The notes beneath the pieces are model-generated. The model saw nothing but the letters and a program-made list of their open reading frames with translations. It did not search any database and had not been told where the DNA came from. Made by a program: the position numbers and the translations under genes. 64,000 nt of DNA from Larus michahellis (Eukaryota; Chordata; Aves; Charadriiformes; Laridae): contig NC_133900.1 of assembly GCF_964199755.1 (NCBI RefSeq), positions 23,599,701 through 23,663,700 on the forward strand, read 5' to 3'. Of the stretch, positions 57,501 through 61,000 are shown one piece after another; positions within the stretch are counted from its first letter, which is position 1; every line of letters starts with the position of its first letter.

Positions 57501-58094
57501 GTGTAAAGAAAATCCTTCCTGCCATATATCAGTGAACAACCCTTTGTACCATCTCCTGCTTTTCCAAGCCATTTATTTCATGGAACTTACCTAAATTTAT
57601 CATACAAACAGCCTGTACTATGTACTACTTTTACATTACACTGGAGTCGTTGGCCTATAAGTTATCAACCATTTAACCCTCACAGTAAAACACGCTGATA
57701 TAAAAACTGTGTATGTCCCATATAAAGCTTTTGCAATTTACTACTACTGTACACTAAAAACTCAATCATTTTTGTGCCTCTGAAGACAGCAAGTTATTTA
57801 AAACAAGCACTCCAGTAAAAAGTTCACCATTTCCAGCTTCTCCTACCAAGTTCCCTTCTGGAGTGCTAAATGTCAAACTAATTTCTGAACAGACTGCCAA
57901 TTATGCTGAACTGTACACAATGTTGTAATTACATGAGATCATCTTACAACTCCGTATGAGTGGTAATTTTTTTTTTTTTTTTTAAAGACAGCTCTTACCT
58001 TGCCTGAAATCTGGTTCTGAAGAAATAACCGACGGACTTTCACTCGAAGTACTATAAACGTCACTGTGGTAAGATTTGTACCTTCTCAAAGGCT
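3421..58094 (-). CDS. PTPN13: PTPN13, protein tyrosine phosphatase non-receptor type 13 (5' part outside window)
   Basis: PTPN13 is a large cytoplasmic, submembranous scaffold and tyrosine phosphatase. It dephosphorylates phosphotyrosine, and its FERM and PDZ modules bind membrane and receptor C-termini (Fas and APC are known PDZ partners in mammals). I traced 41 exons (w1-w41, listed separately) by matching minus-strand translation to the family and requiring AG acceptors, GT or GC donors and continuous phase. Total coding length is 6,350 nt, giving 2,115 residues; the human protein has about 2,485. Domains by window residue: FERM about w165-w475, PDZ1 w695-w785, PDZ2 w968-w1057, PDZ3 w1104-w1192, PDZ4 w1387-w1465, PDZ5 w1480-w1566, PTP w1870-w2110. 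The WPD loop, the [10 protein letters not shown] loop and the Q-loop region are intact, so the enzyme looks active. The start codon, KIND domain and promoter are not in the window. Confidence 0.97.
4535..4597 (-). CDS. PTPN13: PTPN13 exon w40 (PTP Q-loop helix)
   Basis: A 63-nt exon encoding [20 protein letters not shown] plus Glu. It includes the conserved RxQRxGMVQT motif, with the Q-loop Gln that positions water in PTPs. Phase 0 on both sides, acceptor ggtag, donor GAG|gtgagt. Confidence 0.97.
4926..5045 (-). pseudogene. possible decayed duplicate of PTPN13 exon w39
   Basis: Below the exon-w38 relic the minus strand shows fragments reading [14 protein letters not shown] and SSAGF, then an in-frame stop before ID. 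Their order matches [19 protein letters not shown] and ID in exon w39. Alignment needs frame changes and about 37 nt deleted, and the catalytic Cys is Ser. Similarity is weak alone; its position right after the w38 relic is the main support. Confidence 0.45.
5195..5480 (-). pseudogene. decayed duplicate of PTPN13 exon w38
   Basis: The minus strand in the intron between w39 and w40 reads [20 protein letters not shown], then [12 protein letters not shown] and ends [10 protein letters not shown]. This parallels [30 protein letters not shown] and LELEEIQ of exon w38, in the same order and orientation. The upstream third (YLSNPTW to YVTGM) is fainter and carries a stop. The motifs are eroded (KCQRYWP lost), and no matching splice sites remain. 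It is best read as an old tandem exon duplication, not a second active domain. Confidence 0.8.
5724..5939 (-). CDS. PTPN13: PTPN13 exon w39 (PTP catalytic loop)
   Basis: 72 codons, phase 0 on both sides. It holds the WPD loop ([12 protein letters not shown], general acid Asp) and the P-loop [10 protein letters not shown] with the nucleophilic Cys and invariant Arg. Both catalytic residues are intact. Acceptor cctcag, donor GAT|gtgagt. Confidence 0.98.
6466..6803 (-). CDS. PTPN13: PTPN13 exon w38 (PTP core)
   Basis: A 338-nt exon with classical PTP motifs: [20 protein letters not shown], then [38 protein letters not shown] and the strand before the WPD loop. Acceptor attgcag, donor CAG|gtaagt; it ends in phase 0. 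A degraded copy of this exon lies at 5195-5480. Confidence 0.98.
6931..6945 (+). repeat. 15-nt direct repeat, upstream copy
   Basis: aaaaaaataaatcac here is identical to 9666-9680 just after the CR1 3' end. It is a candidate target-site duplication, but it is AT-rich and about 75 nt of non-CR1-like sequence separates it from the recognisable CR1 start. Confidence 0.45.
7015..9660 (+). mobile_element. CR1 LINE with internal deletion of the RT domain
   Basis: It lies in the intron between w37 and w38, antisense to the gene. In order: ORF1 fragment (7027-7341, [14 protein letters not shown]), ORF2 start (8303: [20 protein letters not shown]), endonuclease motifs ([27 protein letters not shown] at 8730-8770, frame-broken) and the linker before RT (9180-9395: [36 protein letters not shown]). 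It then jumps at about 9400 directly to the CR1 3' end (gggttggacta, gaccttt, ccaaccc, cattctata). The whole RT palm is absent, so the copy is non-autonomous. Confidence 0.92.
9666..9680 (+). repeat. 15-nt direct repeat, downstream copy
   Basis: Identical to 6931-6945 and immediately after the CR1 3' end. See that entry for the caveats. Confidence 0.45.
10192..10282 (-). CDS. PTPN13: PTPN13 exon w37 (start of PTP domain)
   Basis: It encodes [20 protein letters not shown], then [11 protein letters not shown], the N-terminal PTP motif that leads into the phosphotyrosine-recognition loop region. Acceptor ttacag, donor T|gtaagt; it ends in phase 1. Confidence 0.96.
10863..11011 (-). CDS. PTPN13: PTPN13 exon w36 (N-terminal helices leading to PTP)
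   Basis: It encodes [20 protein letters not shown], then [20 protein letters not shown] and SKEIE. Acceptor ctgctag with a good pyrimidine tract, donor GAA|gtgagt; it ends in phase 0. A second AG 12 nt downstream could start the exon at 10999 without changing frame. Confidence 0.93.
10999..11013 (-). promoter_or_regulatory. PTPN13: tandem 3' splice sites 12 nt apart at exon w36
   Basis: Two AGs, at 11013-11012 and 11001-11000, both take the same phase. The upstream site includes Asp-Phe-Pro-Leu; the downstream site would drop these four residues. The upstream site has the better pyrimidine tract (gttcttctgctag) and the better match to human. Confidence 0.55.
12183..12184 (-). promoter_or_regulatory. 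PTPN13: inferred GC 5' splice site of intron after w35
   Basis: The minus strand reads TAAAG|GCAAGA, close to the GC-donor consensus AG|GCAAGT. It gives phase 1, which the acceptor of w36 requires, and makes the joint Asn-Lys-Asp that matches human Asp-Lys-Asp. Confidence 0.7.
12185..12288 (-). CDS. PTPN13: PTPN13 exon w35 (linker, GC donor)
   Basis: It encodes [20 protein letters not shown], then [14 protein letters not shown]. The DDEITWG-like motif is conserved. The donor that fits phase and human alignment is AAAG|gcaaga, a good GC donor; the nearby GT (after EH) gives the wrong phase. It ends in phase 1. Confidence 0.88.
13406..13461 (-). CDS. PTPN13: PTPN13 exon w34 (56-nt linker exon)
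   Basis: A very small exon encoding [18 protein letters not shown]. The NGCE-x-YCE core matches the human linker. Acceptor cactag, donor AG|gtaaga; it starts in phase 0 and ends in phase 2. It is needed to join w33 and w35 in frame. Confidence 0.87.
14680..14762 (-). CDS. PTPN13: PTPN13 exon w33 (linker)
   Basis: It encodes [20 protein letters not shown], then SLPEDFSE, close to the human KMNGKLSEERTEDTDCDG island. Acceptor gttccag, donor GAG|gtggga; it ends in phase 0. An open frame runs on past the donor but does not match the family. Confidence 0.9.
16066..16242 (-). CDS. PTPN13: PTPN13 exon w32 (acidic linker with 13-residue tandem duplication)
   Basis: It encodes [20 protein letters not shown], then the conserved [14 protein letters not shown]. 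Two 13-residue units follow each other, [13 protein letters not shown] and [13 protein letters not shown]. The human protein, as I recall it, has one. Acceptor ctttag, donor G|gtaaca; phase 1 on both sides. Confidence 0.93.
16564..16720 (-). CDS. PTPN13: PTPN13 exon w31 (linker)
   Basis: It encodes [20 protein letters not shown] and continues to [15 protein letters not shown]. The linker is polar and Asn/Ser/His-rich. Acceptor tcttag, donor G|gtaaga; it starts in phase 0 and ends in phase 1. Confidence 0.8.
17406..17467 (-). CDS. PTPN13: PTPN13 exon w30 (62-nt linker exon)
   Basis: It encodes [20 protein letters not shown] plus a lysine. The Cys-rich start is unusual for this linker. Acceptor tgtttag, donor AAG|gtaaat; it starts in phase 1 and ends in phase 0. 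The exon is inferred from splice sites and phase more than from similarity. Confidence 0.75.
18770..18837 (+). repeat. ATT/ATG microsatellite followed by T(23)
   Basis: attattattatt, then atgatgatgat, then 23 T at 18815-18837, in the intron between w29 and w30. These are low-complexity tracts. Confidence 0.85.
19095..19165 (-). CDS. PTPN13: PTPN13 exon w29 (linker PDZ5 to PTP)
   Basis: It encodes [20 protein letters not shown] and five more residues. The start of the linker is poorly conserved, and support comes from splice signals and phase. Acceptor ttcacag, donor G|gtaaga; it ends in phase 1. Confidence 0.82.
20102..20312 (-). CDS. PTPN13: PTPN13 exon w28 (PDZ5)
   Basis: It encodes [20 protein letters not shown], then [20 protein letters not shown] and LPKVVLKAT. 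The ligand loop reads GLLL where I recall GFSL in human. Acceptor gcaaag, donor CAG|gtatat; it starts in phase 1 and ends in phase 2. Confidence 0.96.
20423..20594 (-). CDS. PTPN13: PTPN13 exon w27 (end of PDZ4, start of PDZ5)
   Basis: It encodes [20 protein letters not shown] and the last strand of PDZ4, a short linker, then [14 protein letters not shown], the first strand of PDZ5. PDZ4 and PDZ5 are thus almost directly abutted. Acceptor ttgcag, donor G|gtaaca; it ends in phase 1. Confidence 0.97.
21112..21938 (+). mobile_element. CR1 LINE, 3' fragment (end of RT and 3' UTR)
   Basis: 5'-truncated CR1 in the intron between w26 and w27, antisense to PTPN13. It begins with the last RT segment ([42 protein letters not shown]) with frameshifts. 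The CR1 3' region follows (gaagacattttttacaatgg, cagagaggtggt) and the classic tail ggtcccttccaaccc ... tttatgattct. Length about 830 nt. Confidence 0.93.
22353..22511 (-). CDS. PTPN13: PTPN13 exon w26 (PDZ4)
   Basis: 53 codons, phase 0 on both sides: [20 protein letters not shown], then [20 protein letters not shown]. The GFTV loop and GDRL motif identify PDZ4. Acceptor cccctag, donor AAA|gtgaga. Confidence 0.97.
23847..24021 (-). CDS. PTPN13: PTPN13 exon w25 (linker PDZ3 to PDZ4)
   Basis: A weakly conserved linker beginning [11 protein letters not shown] and ending [13 protein letters not shown], which takes the place of the human segment before PDZ4. The donor CCA|gtaatt is weak. It is supported because it is the GT that keeps phase 0 into w26; reading past it reaches a stop about ten codons later. 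Confidence 0.82.
24217..24578 (-). CDS. PTPN13: PTPN13 exon w24 (linker PDZ3 to PDZ4)
   Basis: It encodes a 120-residue Ser/Asp/Glu-rich linker. It starts [12 protein letters not shown] and includes the conserved [19 protein letters not shown] island, then a Gln-rich stretch. Likely disordered. Acceptor ctctag, donor CAG|gtatgc; it ends in phase 2. Confidence 0.93.
26049..26147 (-). CDS. PTPN13: PTPN13 exon w23 (end of PDZ3)
   Basis: 33 codons: [20 protein letters not shown], then [13 protein letters not shown]. This is the ligand helix and last strand of PDZ3 and the conserved Pro-rich exit. Phase 0 on both sides, acceptor catag, donor TTG|gtaagg. Confidence 0.96.
26237..26451 (-). CDS. PTPN13: PTPN13 exon w22 (PDZ3)
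   Basis: It encodes most of PDZ3: [20 protein letters not shown], then [20 protein letters not shown] and [18 protein letters not shown]. The GFSF loop is the carboxylate-binding loop. Acceptor tttgcag, donor CAG|gtttgt; it ends in phase 0. Confidence 0.97.
26978..27140 (-). CDS. PTPN13: PTPN13 exon w21 (last strand of PDZ2 and linker to PDZ3)
   Basis: It begins [10 protein letters not shown], the last PDZ2 strand, then continues with a Pro/Gln-rich linker and ends [10 protein letters not shown]. Acceptor ctttag, donor CAG|gtcagg; it ends in phase 1. Confidence 0.95.
27285..27714 (+). mobile_element. solo LTR of an avian endogenous retrovirus (ERV2/ERVK-like), 5' edge uncertain
   Basis: It lies in the intron between w20 and w21, antisense to the gene. 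In order: the tgtgttttggattt block, ctaagtcaaggactt, aaactggccaaaggg-like sequence, a TATA box (tatataaa, 27460-27467), ATT repeats, the poly(A) signal ATTAAA (27600-27605) and the terminus gttaaaccatgaca ending in CA. This matches, from memory, a common neoavian LTR family. No gag, pol or env sequence is next to it, so it is a solo LTR, diverged. The start could be as far upstream as 27222. Confidence 0.8.
28235..28320 (-). CDS. PTPN13: PTPN13 exon w20 (PDZ2 ligand helix)
   Basis: It encodes [20 protein letters not shown] followed by VETLRNTGQ. The helix carries the His expected at the start of a class I PDZ ligand helix. Acceptor ttgtag, donor CAG|gtaagt; it ends in phase 0. Confidence 0.97.
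28491..28546 (+). mobile_element. CR1 3'-tail fragment
   Basis: A diverged CR1 tail (ggttggactcaatgatatta, then ttccaacctaaatgattcca) in the intron between w19 and w20, plus strand. About 55 nt of homology remain. Confidence 0.75.
29146..29239 (-). CDS. PTPN13: PTPN13 exon w19 (PDZ2 core)
   Basis: It encodes [20 protein letters not shown], then [11 protein letters not shown], the middle strands of PDZ2. Acceptor cacttag, donor AAAG|gtagta; it starts in phase 0 and ends in phase 1. Confidence 0.96.
29771..29822 (+). mobile_element. CR1 3'-tail fragment
   Basis: A short CR1 tail (ctggactagatgatcttaaa, then ggtcccttccaacctagacg) in the intron between w18 and w19, plus strand, antisense to PTPN13. 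Confidence 0.8.
30405..30419 (-). promoter_or_regulatory. PTPN13: alternative 5' splice segment of exon w18 encoding VLFDK
   Basis: After the usual donor (gt at 30419-30418) the genome reads GTA CTG TTT GAC AAG and then gttttt, a second possible donor at 30404-30403. Inclusion adds exactly VLFDK in frame inside PDZ2. This is the five-residue insertion known from the mammalian PDZ2 splice variant, which alters ligand binding. Use of this site in this species is inferred from sequence only. Confidence 0.75.
30420..30548 (-). CDS. PTPN13: PTPN13 exon w18 (start of PDZ2)
   Basis: 43 codons: [16 protein letters not shown], then [20 protein letters not shown] and VT, the first strand and GISV carboxylate-binding loop of PDZ2, the domain that binds Fas and APC C-termini in mammals. 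Acceptor aataaag, donor ACG|gtactg. Using a second GT 15 nt further on adds VLFDK. Confidence 0.96.
31514..31515 (-). promoter_or_regulatory. PTPN13: inferred GC 5' splice site of intron after w17
   Basis: The minus strand reads AAAAAG|GCATAG. The exon boundary fixed by phase 0 and by the human joint (Gln/Lys then Glu-Ser-Ser) falls here, and no usable GT exists before an in-frame TAG. Intronic position +5 is not G, so the site would be weak apart from a good AAG upstream. A sequencing error (GT read as GC) is possible. Confidence 0.6.
31516..31982 (-). CDS. PTPN13: PTPN13 exon w17 (Ser-rich linker PDZ1 to PDZ2)
   Basis: The longest exon seen (467 nt). It holds a disordered Ser/Glu/Arg-rich linker with two conserved islands: [14 protein letters not shown] and [18 protein letters not shown]. 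Acceptor tttttcag. No GT donor fits the frame before an intronic stop. The phase-0 boundary that matches human falls at AAG|gcatag, so I infer a GC donor at 31515-31514. Confidence 0.9.
32298..32429 (-). CDS. PTPN13: PTPN13 exon w16 (end of PDZ1)
   Basis: It encodes [20 protein letters not shown], then [20 protein letters not shown], the ligand-facing helix and last strand of PDZ1. The usual GDR of PDZ domains reads GHR here. Acceptor cgtgcag, donor G|gtacag; phase 1 on both sides. Confidence 0.96.
33192..33299 (-). CDS. PTPN13: PTPN13 exon w15 (PDZ1 core)
   Basis: It encodes [20 protein letters not shown], then [16 protein letters not shown]. It carries the carboxylate-binding GFQI loop and the conserved PGGPAD turn. 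Acceptor taatag, donor CAG|gtgaac; phase 1 on both sides. Confidence 0.96.
34633..34725 (-). CDS. PTPN13: PTPN13 exon w14 (start of PDZ1)
   Basis: It encodes a short linker, then the first strand of PDZ1: [20 protein letters not shown]. Acceptor ttttcag, donor G|gtaagt. It is phase 1 on both sides, in frame with w13 and w15. Confidence 0.95.
35369..35387 (+). repeat. G-rich homopolymer
   Basis: GGGG, C, then 14 G in the intron between w13 and w14. The PTPN13 transcript carries C in this tract. Its length is likely polymorphic and error-prone in assembly. Confidence 0.85.
36007..36063 (-). CDS. PTPN13: PTPN13 exon w13 (57-nt linker exon)
   Basis: A small exon encoding [18 protein letters not shown], polar and Ser/Thr-rich. 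It keeps the spacing of the human linker (my recollection: a similar SSGN-x-SSQ motif). Acceptor gtcacag, donor A|gtaagt; it starts and ends in phase 1. Its 57-nt length makes it a skippable in-frame cassette. Confidence 0.85.
38001..38098 (-). CDS. PTPN13: PTPN13 exon w12 (linker)
   Basis: It encodes [20 protein letters not shown] and ends [13 protein letters not shown], matching the human linker closely. The acceptor ctctttaag is preceded by a long pyrimidine tract; donor GTAG|gtcagc. It ends in phase 1. Confidence 0.93.
38267..38690 (-). CDS. PTPN13: PTPN13 exon w11 (linker FERM to PDZ1)
   Basis: The second-longest coding exon (424 nt). It begins [10 protein letters not shown] and contains [20 protein letters not shown] and a Ser-rich, basic region with [14 protein letters not shown]. 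It is likely disordered and phosphorylatable. Acceptor atccacag, donor AGCAA|gtaagg; it starts in phase 1 and ends in phase 2. Confidence 0.95.
39796..39862 (+). repeat. T/G-rich low-complexity tract
   Basis: gtttttttgttgttgttttt and similar units end in a long T run, in the intron between w10 and w11. On the transcribed strand this is A/C-rich. Similar tracts occur at 3950-4005, 37050-37086 and 61100-61157. Confidence 0.7.
41915..41939 (+). repeat. C(11)T(14) homopolymer tract
   Basis: Eleven C followed by fourteen T within the intron between w10 and w11. A(19) lies nearby at about 41338-41356. No gene evidence here. Confidence 0.8.
42772..42934 (-). CDS. PTPN13: PTPN13 exon w10 (end of FERM F3)
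   Basis: It encodes [20 protein letters not shown], then the last F3 helix [20 protein letters not shown]. Acceptor tgtgtag, donor G|gtaagg; it ends in phase 1. The following intron is 4.1 kb. Confidence 0.97.
44101..44283 (-). CDS. PTPN13: PTPN13 exon w9 (FERM F3, PH-like lobe)
   Basis: 61 codons covering the first strands of the PH/PTB-like F3 lobe, including [20 protein letters not shown] and [15 protein letters not shown]. Phase 0 on both sides, acceptor tgtacag, donor AGT|gtaagt. The first residue is Leu where I recall Val in human. Confidence 0.97.
45675..45827 (-). CDS. PTPN13: PTPN13 exon w8 (FERM F2)
   Basis: 51 codons in phase 0 on both sides: [20 protein letters not shown] followed by [20 protein letters not shown] and a Glu-rich end. 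This is the last part of F2 and the linker to F3. Acceptor ttttag, donor AAG|gtaagt. Confidence 0.97.
46241..46379 (-). CDS. PTPN13: PTPN13 exon w7 (FERM F2 helical lobe)
   Basis: It encodes [20 protein letters not shown], then [20 protein letters not shown], the acyl-CoA-binding-protein-like F2 lobe typical of FERM domains. Acceptor ttctag, donor GAG|gtacac; it ends in phase 0. Confidence 0.97.
46534..46687 (-). CDS. PTPN13: PTPN13 exon w6 (FERM F1/F2)
   Basis: It encodes [20 protein letters not shown], then a Lys-rich turn and [20 protein letters not shown], the end of F1 and entry into F2. Acceptor atggcag; the donor ATACA|gtgagt leaves phase 2. Confidence 0.97.
47737..47911 (-). CDS. PTPN13: PTPN13 exon w5 (FERM F1 lobe)
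   Basis: It encodes the start of the ubiquitin-like F1 lobe: [20 protein letters not shown], then [20 protein letters not shown], at about w164-w221. FERM domains target proteins to the membrane and cortical cytoskeleton. Acceptor atgcag; the donor AGAG|gtaaga leaves phase 1. Confidence 0.97.
48021..48095 (-). CDS. PTPN13: PTPN13 exon w4 (FERM lead-in)
   Basis: A 25-codon exon, [20 protein letters not shown] plus five residues, nearly identical to my recollection of the human protein. Phase 0 on both sides, acceptor tttgcag, donor TTG|gtaaga. Confidence 0.96.
48096..49583. other. 1.5-kb intron between w3 and w4, with one unexplained open frame
   Basis: Mostly featureless. An open minus-strand frame (48361-48589) ends its best part at a strong donor-like site (CTTACTGAG|gtaagc, 48419). 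See findings. Confidence 0.6.
49584..49803 (-). CDS. PTPN13: PTPN13 exon w3 (coiled-coil-like helix before FERM)
   Basis: It encodes about w65-w138: a Glu/Gln/Met-rich helical stretch ([19 protein letters not shown]) followed by the conserved [20 protein letters not shown] run leading into FERM. The register suggests a short coiled coil. Acceptor ctgtag, donor AGG|gtaatg; it ends in phase 0. Confidence 0.96.
49804..56203. other. 6.4-kb intron between w2 and w3
   Basis: AT-rich unique sequence with T runs (53026-53045). The exons on each side join cleanly (phase 2, AG|G = Arg), so no exon is missing here. Open frames at 52172-52465 (+) and 52502-52891 (-) have no family match. Confidence 0.7.
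56204..56303 (-). CDS. PTPN13: PTPN13 exon w2 (linker before FERM)
   Basis: It continues the frame of w1 with [12 protein letters not shown] and ends QANSQRSR. The segment is polar, low-complexity and less conserved than FERM. Acceptor ttgctag, donor AG|gtaaac; it starts in phase 1 and ends in phase 2. The 6.4-kb intron after it is the largest complete intron in the window. Confidence 0.85.
57999..58094 (-). CDS. PTPN13: PTPN13 exon w1 (linker before FERM)
   Basis: This is the most upstream exon seen. It begins with two bases that finish a codon, then encodes [20 protein letters not shown] and about 11 more residues, a conserved Ser/Tyr-rich linker between KIND and FERM. The acceptor is ctttcag and the donor AAG|gtaag. 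It ends in phase 1. The partner exon upstream is not visible before base 64000. Confidence 0.88.
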
Positions 58095-61000
58095 CTGAAA
58101 GTTTAAATCAGGGTATCAGAAGAGTAAGACAGCAACAGTTCTAATACAAAAATCAAACACAAATTAACACTTGAAATTTTCCTGAAATCTTTTCAAAACT
58201 TTTTAAATGCCCATCTGTGGCTGTGGAGCCTGAAAGCAAACACGCAGGGGATGCTGTGCAGTCCCATTCTGTCCCCGCAGCCTGAGGCTTCTGTGGTCTG
58301 CCTGGCCTCTCTTGGCTATCCTAACAGAGCCACCTCCTCTGAAATTCTCTCTCATGATCTATTTCAAGTTAAAACTATTATTTAACAAAAACAACAAAAC
58401 CCAAGACAGAAACCAATCTCTCCTGCAAACAAAACTCATGAAAACATTTGGACTGCACCTCGTGTGTGTAGGAAGCAACCAGCAGGACTCGGTCCCTGGC
58501 TCCTTCACAATGAAAAAGGAAAAATATCCACAGAGACAAAGCAGGAACTGAAAAGTTATAATTCTTTCAGCTCATCTTTGACATCCACAAAATACGATTC
58601 AGTGGATTCTTTAAACAACATTAAACTACATGAATATTTAAACAACATACTAGAGCAAAGGACTCCACAGTAGTGATATGTACTGGACATTTACAACAAT
58701 CTCCCAAAACTTTCCTACGCAGAAGCTAATGAACAACCCCATAGTGTGCGTAAAAGCAGAAAACAAAATGAAAAAATGAAAATGCCCTCATTTGGGATTA
58801 CCAATGCTTCACTGTTTAAGTGAGAGAAAACTTCAGGTGTCTTTATTTGCAGAAGCCTGTCTCTGTTCATGTTTTTGAAAACAAAAGTGATGATATAGAG
58901 GAAACACATGTAACTGCTATGAAGACAACTGCAAATCACTACAGCAAGGAATATAAAGTGTAAGGCTACAAAATGGGGAATACATGAGCAGCTGACTCTG
59001 GATACTGCAAAAATATAGTCAGAGGTTCCAACTTCCCACATCCAGAAAACAAAATGCCTGGTGAAAAATCCTGTGAGAACAAAAAACCTGCAGCATAATC
59101 AGTGTTAGGTCAGAGGACAAGTTAGGCATGCAGTCAATGGCACTACTCATTCAGACTCCCTACAGAGGCAGGGAAAACTCCAAATAGGAAAAAGACATGA
59201 AAAGATATGATAACACAGTTGACCAAGACTAAAGACTAGTTCGTGTTAATTTTGGAGTATCAGTTTCCAAAGCCTTCCTCCTTAAAAGCCAGCATTTCCC
59301 CCATGTCTACCAGGTCTCTTGAGTTGTATTTGGTAGGACAGCGGGGAACTGGACAAGACTCTTTAAGAAAACTGGGAAAACTCACCAATCAACCCATGAA
59401 ACCAACTGCTCCCAACAACCCATCTCAGTTGCAGAGCTTAGCAGCATAAAAGCCAATTAATCCTAAGGACATTTCACATTATTCTCAGAAACAAGCAATA
59501 TTGCTTGCACATTTGCAAACCAACCTACAGTACGATGAAGATAATTCACTGGGGGGGTGTGGGGTGTGAGGGTGGGGTTGCTTCAGTCTTTCACAATGGC
59601 TATTTTCAGCTTTCTGGCTTTTACAACACAGAAATCTACTGCCACTCTAGCAATTACTTGCCTAACAAGGGAAATAAAAACCAAATTCAGTGGGTAGAGA
59701 TGTATTTTTAAAATGCTCCCAGCCCTTTAAGTGAGGCATCAATCCAAACAAGATACTGGAGCTACAGTACAGAAATGTTTAACTGAAAACAGATCTCTTC
59801 TTTCCCAGTAGTTTTATTAGCTGTAGGTTTTTCAAGTCTGCTAAACTGACTTTGAAGCAAGATGATGGGAAGTGAACAATAAAACACAACATGAGATTTT
59901 AAACAGATTTATTTTTTTCCACCTAGTCAGCAGCCTGGGCTTCCTGAATCACACACAAATTGTGCCTCCATCTTGCTTTTTCAAGACATGAAGTATTGCA
60001 AAAAAATAAACATAGAGCAGTAAAACAGAAATATGTAGTCAAAATACAAAACAAGCGTTTGTATGTGGTGGCATGATATCTGACTCTGCAAGGTATTTGA
60101 CTTCTCTTGACTCATCCTGTTAGCAGAAGTTGGCACCTTGCTGTAGGCCAAGGGGTAAGTTCAGGAGCCAAGAAACATAAAGCAAGATTCCCAATCACTG
60201 CTTATCTCAATGTTTTCACAGGTCTCCACATGAGGCCCAGATAGGTTTAAACCTATTCTCCCAGCATTTCCAATACAGAGACAGAGACGGGACCACCCTC
60301 CTTTCTTGTCACATCCGAGCAAGACCATACAACTTATCCCAATAACACAAGCAAAGGTATTCTTCTCATCTTCTGGAGGCATTTTACAACCTTTCCACAT
60401 GGGGCTGCATCAAGGACTATCAGCCTTTTCAGCATAGGGGCAAAAAGTTTAAAAGCACTTAAGCAGCTACAACCTGAAATTTGGGGTAAATCCTCTAGAT
60501 TTTTCTTTGCTTTGCTCAGTTTAGGGAAAAAATATATATAGATGTGGAACTGTTTGCTGCTGGGGCATCGTCTCTTTGGCAGACAGCCTCCAGTTCTCTG
60601 CTGGTATATAGACATGTCTGTGTACACCCCCTACACATTACCCCAACACAGCACCTCTCCTCTTAACCGAAATTAATCTTTTCTGGGGCATGGACAGGAT
60701 ATGCACTGCAGACATTCAAATAAATTGTAAATATTGTGACTACTGTATCTACAATGCTTGCAAAATTACCCAAATAATTTATGCTGTCTCCTCTCTTCCA
60801 GCAAATTCTCCTCAATTCCTACATATCATATTAGGATTTAACTTCAGAGAAGGCACTTGGAACATATCCAAGCCAAACTTCTACTTAAGAACTATCTTCC
60901 AAAGGTCATGAAGTCTCAATTCTGGGATCAAGTTACAGCTAAGCTTTTCATACAGTAGTTTCAAAAATGAGGACACACTTCTAGCCTGTCTGGATGGGAA

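Noticed and set aside
60161..60627. Two overlapping minus-strand open frames considered as missing upstream PTPN13 exons
   Set aside because: No match to the KIND-FERM linker and no exon-like splice pair in the needed phase.
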